Under the pieces are notes generated by a model. That model ran no database searches. It was not told the DNA's origin and was given only the letters and a program-made list of their open reading frames with translations. Below, in pieces: positions 1 through 4,887 of a stretch of 6,737 nucleotides of DNA (the first letter of the stretch is position 1; each line of letters opens with the position of its first letter). Where the stretch lies: contig CAVBBP010000080.1 of NCBI GenBank assembly GCA_963593685.1, positions 1-6,737 of the forward strand, read 5' to 3'. The DNA is from W0P28-013 sp963593685. GTDB lineage: Bacteria > Bacteroidota > Bacteroidia > Bacteroidales > Paludibacteraceae. Position numbers and translations under genes: made by a program.

Positions 1-72
1 TATGATAGAGTGTTTGACGAAATAAAAAGTGTAGCAAAAAAACCTTGGTTTAATTCATGCACTTTTCAATAA
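1..72 (+). CDS. possible C-terminal end of an upstream gene (partial)
   Basis: Frame 1 is open from the first base to a TAA at 70-72 and encodes 23 residues ending in KPWFNSCTFQ. The other two forward frames are closed early in this stretch. The stop shares one base with an ATG at 72 (TAATG), a typical arrangement for coupled genes. Nothing about function can be said from so short a tail. An open frame of this length can occur by chance, so the call rests mainly on the TAATG junction. Confidence 0.35.
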   Translation, partial: YDRVFDEIKSVAKKPWFNSCTFQ

Positions 73-308
73 TGAAAAACGCGGCAAATATACTCAAAAA
101 AAACGACAAAATCAAACGCAAAATGGCTACAAAAATCCTTACAGAACACGGCTTGCGCAAAAAAATAATGCAGACGCTGGGCGCAAGCCAACCCACCATC
201 AGACTGGCATTGAAAGGCGACGATAGCAGCACGCAGAAACGACAAATTCGCACCTTCGCCCTGAAAAATGGGGGCATAGAACTGAAACAATTGACAATTG
301 ATAATTGA
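72..308 (+). CDS. small helix-turn-helix-like DNA-binding protein
   Basis: This encodes a basic protein of 78 residues. Residues about 26-60 (LRKKIMQTLGASQPTIRLAL, then a KGDDSSTQKRQ turn and a further helix) have the look of a compact helix-turn-helix: a helix, a turn at GAS, a recognition helix starting SQPTIR, then a third helix. The function is therefore inferred to be transcriptional or copy-number regulation. The ATG at 72 is preferred because it overlaps the preceding stop as TAATG; an ATG at 57 and one at 123 (MATKIL, with an A-rich leader) are alternatives, and the 123 start would still keep the whole HTH. The last residues (QLTIDN) are encoded by an AATTGAC repeat, so the original 3' end may have been replaced. 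It resembles the product of the gene at 1173 without gaps over about 22 residues. Confidence 0.7.
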   Translation: MKNAANILKKNDKIKRKMATKILTEHGLRKKIMQTLGASQPTIRLALKGDDSSTQKRQIRTFALKNGGIELKQLTIDN

Positions 309-347
309 CAATTATTTGAAGATTTGAAAATTTGAAAATTGATTTTG
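288..347. repeat. AT-rich tandem repeats (AATTGAC and ATTTGAAA types)
   Basis: Positions 288-313 alternate AATTGACAATT and AATTGATAATT. Positions 314-340 repeat ATTTGAAA/GATTTGAA. Short tandem runs of this type are common between genes in Bacteroidales. The first block enters the end of the upstream coding sequence. A weak promoter-like pair lies inside: TTTG at 315-318 and TGATTTTG at 340-347, 21 bp apart. It deviates from TAnnTTTG at the second base, so I do not call it separately. Confidence 0.7.
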
Positions 348-372
348 CCGCACAGACTTTTATTGATGCGTT

Positions 373-445
373 AAACTTATCAACTCATCAACTTTTCAAC
401 TTTTCAACGACCAATCAACTTATCAACTCATCAACTCATCAACTG
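373..445. repeat. 8-bp tandem repeat array CAACTYAT / CAACTTTT
   Basis: About nine units of 8 bp run in register: AAACTTAT at 373, CAACTCAT at 381, CAACTTTT at 389 and 397, an 11-bp interruption (CAACGACCAAT) at 405, then CAACTTAT at 416, CAACTCAT at 424 and 432, and a partial unit at 440. On the other strand this reads GTTGATGA/GTTGATAA/GTTGAAAA. It lies directly upstream of the small gene at 480. Any role in expression is unknown; slippage-driven expansion is a plausible origin. Confidence 0.85.
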
Positions 446-479
446 AATTTGAATTACTAACCAATAAAAACCTACAATT

Positions 480-677
480 ATGACAATCAACAAAAACACA
501 TTCGTATGCGCTCCCATCGTGATTAAAGATGTGATTGACGCAATGGCCGACGAACAGTATGTACTCGACGACGACGAAAAACAAAGCCTTGTGCGCCTGA
601 TGTTTAACAACAAAGGACTCTGCACCAAAAGCGAACTGCTGGCTAACGCCGTGGAATTTATCACGATGAATTTTTGA
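480..677 (+). CDS. small hypothetical protein, 65 residues
   Basis: I do not recognise this protein. It starts MTINKNTFVCAPIVIKDVI and ends LLANAVEFITMNF. It is acidic in the middle (a DDDEK stretch) and looks mostly helical, with amphipathic segments around residues 14-45 and 50-62. It has no signal peptide, membrane segment or metal motif. The ATG at 480 has an A-rich leader without Shine-Dalgarno sequence, as expected for Bacteroidota. The gene stands alone between two repeat-rich spacers, on the same strand as everything else. Protein-like composition and a clean start make it probably real, and it may belong to the same regulatory set as the HTH-like genes on either side. Confidence 0.6.
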   Translation: MTINKNTFVCAPIVIKDVIDAMADEQYVLDDDEKQSLVRLMFNNKGLCTKSELLANAVEFITMNF

Positions 678-678
678 A

Positions 679-985
679 AGTAGCAAGTAGCAAGAAAAAA
701 GCCTTCCCCCCTTCGGGGGAAACGGGAAAGGGGACTACAAGAAAAAATTAACAATAAATAATGAATAATGAATAATAATTGCGGCGTTTCGGCTACCGAC
801 AATTTGAAATCTGAAATCTGAAATTTGAAATCTGTAGATGGTTCGGCAAAAACCATGAGGCTCTGGTAAGCCACCGCATAAGACAGTGAAAGCCGCAAGG
901 CTGCGCCGCTGCGAGTAAAGCTGGGAGAGGCGCGCGGGGTTTTGTTTTGAGAGTAAAGACAAAAGAATAAAGACAAAAGACTTGA
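679..985. repeat. mosaic of short intergenic repeats
   Basis: This gene-free stretch is a series of different short repeats: AGTAGCA units at 679-694; a hairpin at 704-721 (TTCCCCC, loop CTTC, GGGGGAA); AATAATG units at 747-780; AAATCTG/AAATTTG units at 801-834; a GC-richer block at about 840-945; and two 14-bp units, AGTAAAGACAAAAG and AATAAAGACAAAAG, at 952-979. From general familiarity these resemble dispersed intergenic repeats of Bacteroidales; I cannot search to confirm. Reverse-strand open frames here read through the repeats and are not credible genes. Confidence 0.7.
704..721. repeat. GC hairpin within the repeat mosaic
   Basis: A perfect 7-bp stem (TTCCCCC with GGGGGAA) encloses the loop CTTC, 26 bases after the stop of the gene at 480. 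It could act as a weak transcription terminator or RNA-end protector, but no T-run follows on the + strand. A short A-rich stretch on its left would give a T-run on the opposite strand, so termination of leftward transcription fits slightly better. It may simply be part of the repeat family. Confidence 0.5.
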
Positions 986-1010
986 ATCGCAAGTCGCATT
1001 GAAATGTAGA

Positions 1011-1166
1011 ATGACCGCTGGGAAAGACCAGCACCGTCGAAATGTTGGGATAAAAGTTGCCCCAGCAGAAAAAAAAATCTACCCACTGTGCCACAGCACG
1101 GTGTCGCATTCCAAAAAAGCCCGCAAGCAAAGCGTGGAGCGTTACCACGCCGACGGCCAAAAATAA
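1011..1166 (+). CDS. possible small basic protein, 51 residues
   Basis: An open frame starting MTAGKDQHRRNVGIK and ending VERYHADGQK closes at 1164-1166, only six bases before the ATG at 1173. It is rich in Lys, Arg and His, with two Cys/His-containing spots (LCHSTVSHSK) that do not form a clear zinc motif. The same frame stays open upstream into the repeat block at 952-985, which is a reason for caution. The region also contains a hairpin at 1132-1150 (GCGTGG/CCACGC). It may be a real leader gene of the replication operon, or the tail of a dispersed repeat that happens to be open. I cannot decide from sequence alone. Confidence 0.3.
   Translation: MTAGKDQHRRNVGIKVAPAEKKIYPLCHSTVSHSKKARKQSVERYHADGQK
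1132..1150. repeat. 6-bp stem hairpin upstream of the replication operon
   Basis: GCGTGG and CCACGC form a perfect inverted repeat around a 7-base loop (AGCGTTA), ending 22 bases before the ATG at 1173. It could be an operator or RNA hairpin controlling the operon. It also falls inside the possible ORF at 1011-1166, so chance is not excluded. Confidence 0.35.
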
Positions 1167-1172
1167 GAAACC

Positions 1173-1388
1173 ATGAAAATCACACCCAAAGAGCGTAAAC
1201 ACAGGGAGTTCCTGAAAATTTGGGCGCATACGGCCGATGCAAACAGTCTGCGTGTCGCAATAATGCGCCGCTGTTTTGTGTCGCGCAATGTCTATTACGA
1301 CTGGTTGAGTGGACGCACCGAGATTCCACAACCCTGCCTGAATATCATCAAAACCATTTACGACGAACAAATAAACACACTTTTATGA
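1173..1388 (+). CDS. small helix-turn-helix-like protein, 71 residues
   Basis: This is a basic protein starting MKITPKERKHREFLKIW. Residues about 26-60 (LRVAIMRRCFVSRNVYYDWL, then SGRTEIPQPCLNIIKTI) match the layout of a small Cro-like HTH: helix, turn, a recognition helix with SRNVYYDWL, then a Gly-Arg-Thr-Glu turn and a following helix. A repressor or accessory replication factor is the likely role. The start has an A-rich leader (AAATAAGAAACC). Its stop overlaps the next start as ATGA at 1385-1388, so it is the first gene of a coupled trio ending with the replication protein. This fits a regulator that sets the level of the primase-helicase. The function is inferred from shape and context, not from a confirmed family match. 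Confidence 0.75.
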   Translation: MKITPKERKHREFLKIWAHTADANSLRVAIMRRCFVSRNVYYDWLSGRTEIPQPCLNIIKTIYDEQINTLL

Positions 1389-1624
1389 TAGCCAAAACAA
1401 TCACAACGCTGAATGGCTACGCCGTACTGACCGACGACAAAAGTAGCCTAAACCCACTGGCCGACTATATCGACGGCTCGCCCCTGTTCAATGTTACAGA
1501 AACTCGCTGGAACTTGGGGGCGCAACAGGGCTGTATCATAGTGCATTACATAGGGTTGTACCCTGCCGATGTGGTGCGTATGATTGACGATTTAGTGCTA
1601 AAATTTAACAACTCGAAGCGATGA
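1385..1624 (+). CDS. hypothetical protein, 79 residues, coupled to the replication gene
   Basis: The start at 1385 is chosen because its ATG overlaps the preceding TGA (ATGA); a longer open frame from 1220 would overlap most of the upstream gene in another frame and is unlikely. The protein begins MIAKTITTLNGYAVLTDD and has a GCIIVHYIGLYPADVVRMID segment near residues 48-67, suggesting a small alpha/beta fold with one beta strand followed by a helix. There is no membrane segment, Cys pair or known catalytic motif. I do not recognise the family. The ATGA overlaps on both sides, with the HTH-like gene and with the primase-helicase, suggest equimolar production with them and a part in initiation or its control. 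Confidence 0.75.
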   Translation: MIAKTITTLNGYAVLTDDKSSLNPLADYIDGSPLFNVTETRWNLGAQQGCIIVHYIGLYPADVVRMIDDLVLKFNNSKR

Positions 1625-4398
1625 AACAGAAAATTTTAGACGCTACACACGGCGGCCTCGACATAATTCTCTACTATTACCCACAGGCGCGCGAGTGTGT
1701 CGATGGGCGAGCAAAGGCCTTCAAAATGCGTCCGTCGGAGCGCACAGCAAGCGCATGTATCAAACAGTTTAACGGCGTGTGGCGTGTAACCGATTTTGGC
1801 GATGGCGGCACAGCGTTAAGTCCGTTCGACATTGCCATGCACGCCGAATGTTTGCCTTTCAGCCAAACGCTTTTTCTGCTGGCCGACCGCTATGGTGTGG
1901 ACAACCGCATATCGGCCGAGATAAACAAACCAAAAATAACCCACCGCAAAGCAAAGGCAGGCGAAAAGGAGGGCGATTTTTCGTATAAAGCCAAAACCAC
2001 CCCCACGGCTGGCGAACTGGCAGTAATGGGCGCATTTGTAAAGGCTACCACCATGGAACGCTACAACTATTTTGCGCTCGAAAGTTACACCATCACCAAA
2101 GCCGATGCCAACGGCACACTGAAAACAACCACCTTTGAAAGCACCGACACCTACCCTATATTTATGCACGATTGCGGCGAATTTCAAAAGATATACAAGC
2201 CGCTCGAATACAATAAGGCGTACCGATTTTTCTATCGCGGAACGAAACCAAAAGACTACATCAACGGACTGGCCGAACTGCGCCGTGCCTACGACAAACT
2301 GGTAGAGAGCGAAGAGTGGAAAGACGATGAAAGCCCCACAAAAGGCAAAAAGAAACTGCCCGAAGCCATCTTTTGCAGCGGCGAACGCGACGCGCTGAAC
2401 ATTGCAGGGTTGGGCTACTTTCCGTTGTGGCTCAACAGCGAAACGGCCATGCTCGACGAACGCGATTTTGCCGAAATACAGCGCATGGTCGAAAAGGTGT
2501 ATAACATTCCCGACATCGACGACACAGGCATACGCCGTGGGCGTGAACTGGCACTGCGCTACTTAGACATCTACACTGTGGAACTGCCCGAATGGCTGAA
2601 ACAGTACAAAGACAATCGTGGTCGCCCACGCAAAGACCTACGCGACTTTTTGGAACTGCGCCCCTACAATGGCGAATTTATCAAACTGCTTGCCAATGCG
2701 CCACAGTGCAAGTTTTGGCGGGTGGAAGAAACCGAAAAAGGAACAAAAACAAACATCAACACGGCGCATCTGCTCTGGTTTTTGCGCTGCAATGGGTTTG
2801 CCAAAATCACCGACAAAGTATCGCACGAGGACAAATATATTCGCATTATCGACTACCGTGTGGAAGCGTACACGCCCAAACAGATACGCAGTTTTGTAAA
2901 AGCCGATTTGGAACAGCGCATGGTCGGTACCGAGGTGGTCAATCTCTACCTGAACTCGAAGCGCACAGGCGTGTCGTTGGCCGACGATTTGCGCACAGCC
3001 GATATAAGTTTTGTGAAAAACACGCACAACAGCCGCACATTCTTTTTCGAGAACAAGTGTGTAACCGTGTATGCCGACCGCATCGAGGAGCAACACAACA
3101 GCGACACCAAAGCCTACACATGGGTAGAAAACATATCGCCGCACCGTTTCAAACTGCTCGACCCTGCCTTTCGCATCACCGCCAACGCCAGCGGCTTGCA
3201 ACAACTCGACCTGCTGAACACCGACAGCCACTTTGCGCGCTTTCTGATAAACGCCAGCCGCATCTATTGGCGCGAAGAGTTTGAAAACCGCATTAGCACC
3301 GTAGCCGAAGAAAACGAAGCCTATGCGCACGATTTCAAATTCAACCTTTTCGGCGAACGCCTTACATTCGACGAAAAAGCGGAACAGGCACGCCACTTTG
3401 TGAACAAAGTTTATACGCTTGGCTACATTCTGCACCGTTTCAAATTCGATAGCAAAAGTATGGCCGTGTGGATTATGGAAAACAAACTCACCGACGAAGA
3501 CGAAAGTGCGGGCGGTTCGGGCAAATCGTTTTTTCTGAAAGCCATCAAAAAGTTGGCTCTCTCGTCGATTGTTACCTTGCAGGGACGCGACCGCAAAAGC
3601 ACCGAAAACAAGCACCTGCTCGACCGTGTTTCATCGAACACCGACCTGCTGCTCATCGACGATGCACACCGCTTTTTCGATTTCGACTTTTTCTATACCA
3701 TGATAACAGGCGAAACCACCATCAACCCCAAAGGCGGCAAATCGTTCGAGATTGCTTACGAAGATTCGCCCATCATGGCTATCACCTCCAACTTTCCGCC
3801 GCCCAACGACGACGGCAGCACCATGCGACGAATGCTCAATGTAGTATTTTCGGACTACTATCACCAAAAAACGCCCACAAACGACTACCGCGAAAGCCGC
3901 TCGATATACGACGATTTCGGCTATGATATATTCGGCGTGGAGTATCGCGAAGAGTGGTACAACCAAGACATCAATTTCATGCTCAACTGCTTGCAGTTCT
4001 ACCTATCGACCATACCCTACAAAGGCGTGTTCCAGCCGCCGATGGAGAATGTGATAAAGCGCATCAACATTGCCAAGATGGGTAACTCGTTCAAAGACTG
4101 GGCAGAGGGTTATTTCTCGCCCGATGGCGACAACCTGAATGTGCTACTCAACCGTGCGGAAGTGTTCAACCGTTTCAAACTCGACACAGGCAACAACAAC
4201 TGGAAGATGCAGCGGTTTACAAAAGCCCTGCAAGCCTTTGTGGCCAACAGCGACTATATCGACGAACTGAACCCCAAGGAACTACTAAACAAACAGAGCC
4301 GCCTATTGCGCAAAAGCGGCACGCAGAAAATCGAATGTATCTATCTGCACGAGATAGGCAAGCCGATAAACAACAATTTCAAAGACTTTTACGAATAG
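1621..4398 (+). CDS. primase-helicase: TOPRIM domain plus SF3-type helicase
   Basis: This 925-residue cytoplasmic replication protein probably makes primers and unwinds the element's DNA. Residues 1-95 resemble a DnaG-type N-terminal domain (an FKMRPSERTAS stretch and WRVTDFGDGG) but lack paired cysteines. A TOPRIM-like core follows: a GERDALN motif with E255, DIDD around D298-D301, and KDLRD at 338-342. The helicase part has Walker A at 629-636 (SAGGSGKS, with Ser where the first Gly is usual), Walker B LLLIDD at 676-681, an ITSN sensor (SF3 motif C) at 721-724, and candidate arginine fingers R736/R737. The order TOPRIM then SF3 is typical of phage and plasmid primase-helicases. The start overlaps the preceding stop as ATGA. 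Primase activity rests on the TOPRIM motifs alone; the helicase assignment is stronger. Confidence 0.9.
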   Translation: MKQKILDATHGGLDIILYYYPQARECVDGRAKAFKMRPSERTASACIKQFNGVWRVTDFGDGGTALSPFDIAMHAECLPFSQTLFLLADRYGVDNRISAEINKPKITHRKAKAGEKEGDFSYKAKTTPTAGELAVMGAFVKATTMERYNYFALESYTITKADANGTLKTTTFESTDTYPIFMHDCGEFQKIYKPLEYNKAYRFFYRGTKPKDYINGLAELRRAYDKLVESEEWKDDESPTKGKKKLPEAIFCSGERDALNIAGLGYFPLWLNSETAMLDERDFAEIQRMVEKVYNIPDIDDTGIRRGRELALRYLDIYTVELPEWLKQYKDNRGRPRKDLRDFLELRPYNGEFIKLLANAPQCKFWRVEETEKGTKTNINTAHLLWFLRCNGFAKITDKVSHEDKYIRIIDYRVEAYTPKQIRSFVKADLEQRMVGTEVVNLYLNSKRTGVSLADDLRTADISFVKNTHNSRTFFFENKCVTVYADRIEEQHNSDTKAYTWVENISPHRFKLLDPAFRITANASGLQQLDLLNTDSHFARFLINASRIYWREEFENRISTVAEENEAYAHDFKFNLFGERLTFDEKAEQARHFVNKVYTLGYILHRFKFDSKSMAVWIMENKLTDEDESAGGSGKSFFLKAIKKLALSSIVTLQGRDRKSTENKHLLDRVSSNTDLLLIDDAHRFFDFDFFYTMITGETTINPKGGKSFEIAYEDSPIMAITSNFPPPNDDGSTMRRMLNVVFSDYYHQKTPTNDYRESRSIYDDFGYDIFGVEYREEWYNQDINFMLNCLQFYLSTIPYKGVFQPPMENVIKRINIAKMGNSFKDWAEGYFSPDGDNLNVLLNRAEVFNRFKLDTGNNNWKMQRFTKALQAFVANSDYIDELNPKELLNKQSRLLRKSGTQKIECIYLHEIGKPINNNFKDFYE

Positions 4399-4420
4399 CC
4401 ACATACGCGCTACAAGCAAG

Positions 4421-4455
4421 CGGTCGGGAGCGGTACAAAACGCCCCGACCGTTTT
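4421..4455 (+). terminator. intrinsic terminator after the replication operon
   Basis: CGGTCGGG (4421-4428) pairs with CCCGACCG (4444-4451). Past one bulged A, the stem continues with GCG/CGC around the loop GTACAAAA, and TTTT follows at 4452. It lies 22 bases after the stop of the primase-helicase gene. The T-run is short, so termination may be partial. The loop region reads GGTACAAAA, the same motif as the repeats at 4588-4629. Confidence 0.65.
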
Positions 4456-4464
4456 GGTATGTAG

Positions 4465-4481
4465 CCCCGCCATCGGCGGGG
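4465..4481. repeat. GC-rich hairpin downstream of the terminator
   Basis: CCCCGCC and GGCGGGG form a perfect 7-bp inverted repeat around ATC. No T-run follows. It may reinforce termination or be a structural part of the adjacent candidate origin. Confidence 0.5.
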
Positions 4482-4532
4482 AGAGTGCCGCCGCATCGCC
4501 GCCCCCTTTTAACCCCCTATTTTTCCCGAAAA

Positions 4533-4630
4533 TTTTGTACCTTTTGTTCCCCTTTTTATAAAATGTTGATACTCAACAAATTAAGTAGGGTACAAAAAGG
4601 GTACAAATGGGGTACAAAAGGGGTACAAAA
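4533..4630. other. iteron-like array; candidate replication origin
   Basis: Four direct copies of GGGTACAAA start at 4588, 4599, 4610 and 4621, a constant 11-bp spacing that puts each on the same face of the helix. An inverted copy (TTTTGTACC, 4533-4541) and a degenerate one (TTTTGTTCC, 4542-4550) lie to the left. Between the two orientations is a small palindrome, GTTGA-TAC-TCAAC (4565-4577). AT-rich DNA follows at 4634-4680, including an inverted repeat GTAAAAATA/TATTTTTAC (4655-4663, 4673-4681). Iterons next to an AT-rich segment and downstream of a replication gene are typical of theta-type origins, and the arrangement would also suit an operator. Which protein binds is unknown; the two HTH-like proteins and the primase-helicase are candidates. 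Confidence 0.6.
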
Positions 4631-4675
4631 CTGAATTTTTCCGCTGCATTTTTCGTAAAAATACGACTCGTTTAT

Positions 4676-4707
4676 TTTTACACGCTGCAAACAAAGGCGT
4701 AATTTTG
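4676..4707 (+). promoter_or_regulatory. Bacteroidota-type promoter for the right operon
   Basis: TAATTTTG at 4700-4707 matches the Bacteroidota -7 consensus TAnnTTTG exactly. A TTTT at 4676-4679, 20 bp upstream, is a near match to the -33 TTTG box. Transcription would start near 4712 and give the gene at 4888 a leader of about 175 bases, which crosses the structured region at 4736-4840 and would be antisense to the candidate small RNA on the - strand. Confidence 0.5.
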
Positions 4708-4726
4708 CAGAAAAGTAGAATGGTCG

Positions 4727-4840
4727 AAATAAATAAAAAGCGACTGCGTTAGTCGCTTTTGAAAAAAGTGTCTGATACCCTATAAGTGTTGGCGTATAGT
4801 AAGTTTTACAGATAGTCCTGTTTACTATCTAACAGACACT
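4727..4840 (-). ncRNA. candidate small structured RNA of about 114 nt
   Basis: Read leftward, a TATATTTG box (4849 to 4842) is followed by an RNA whose 5' end, AGTGTCTG, pairs with CAGACACT (4833-4840 with 4767-4774). Inside are a 6-bp hairpin (AGATAG/CTATCT; 4825-4830 with 4810-4815) and a 5-bp hairpin (4795-4799 with 4780-4784). A 7-bp alternative pairing (4822-4828 with 4796-4802) excludes both. A terminator follows at once: a 10-bp stem around AACGC (4760 to 4736) and then a T-rich tail TTTTTATTTATTT. Promoter, folded body and terminator in series, without an ORF, indicate an independent RNA. It lies opposite the leader of the operon at 4888, so an antisense or copy-control role is likely. 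I do not recognise it as a known RNA family. No good -33 box is seen. Confidence 0.55.
4736..4760 (-). terminator. strong hairpin terminator, leftward
   Basis: AAAAGCGACT and AGTCGCTTTT form a perfect 10-bp stem with a 5-base loop. On the - strand a T-rich tail follows (TTTTTATTTATTT, positions 4739 to 4727). On the + strand only four Ts follow before GAAAAAA, so it should act mainly leftward, closing the small RNA, although it may also slow rightward polymerase in the operon leader. Confidence 0.7.
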
Positions 4841-4841
4841 G

Positions 4842-4849
4842 CAAATATA
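4842..4849 (-). promoter_or_regulatory. leftward -7 box of the candidate small RNA
   Basis: The - strand reads TATATTTG here, an exact TAnnTTTG match, placed so that transcription would begin at about 4838-4835, on or next to the first base of the outer RNA stem. The expected TTTG about 20 bp upstream is absent, so the promoter may be weak or need an activator. Confidence 0.45.
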
Positions 4850-4887
4850 CAATTTTTTCTGAAACAACACACTAAACACAAAAAAAT

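Noticed and set aside
840..945. Possible tRNA or other known RNA in the GC-richer block
   Set aside because: Only short stems are found and no cloverleaf, anticodon arm or T-loop sequence could be traced.
431..976. Long open frame on the - strand, 181 codons
   Set aside because: It runs antisense over the gene at 480 and through several tandem repeats; the translation is repetitive and low in complexity.
735..1370. Long open frame on the - strand, 211 codons
   Set aside because: It covers repeats and the antisense of the HTH-like gene at 1173, whose coupling to the next gene supports the + strand.
2638..3615. Long open frame on the - strand, 325 codons
   Set aside because: It lies wholly antisense to the primase-helicase, where TOPRIM and helicase motifs fix the coding strand; open antisense frames are common opposite such codon use.
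4335..4634. Open frame on the + strand over the terminator and repeats
   Set aside because: It begins inside the primase-helicase in another frame and reads through the terminator hairpin and the iterons; its tail merely translates GGGTACAAA repeats.
4607..4702. Frame of 31 codons starting in the iterons (MGYKRGTKLNF)
   Set aside because: It begins in repeat DNA, ends at the + strand promoter box and is short enough to be chance.
4767..4840. Invertible promoter or recombination site
   Set aside because: The 8-bp inverted repeat is short, the promoter box lies outside it, and no recombinase gene is present; a folded RNA explains the pairing better.
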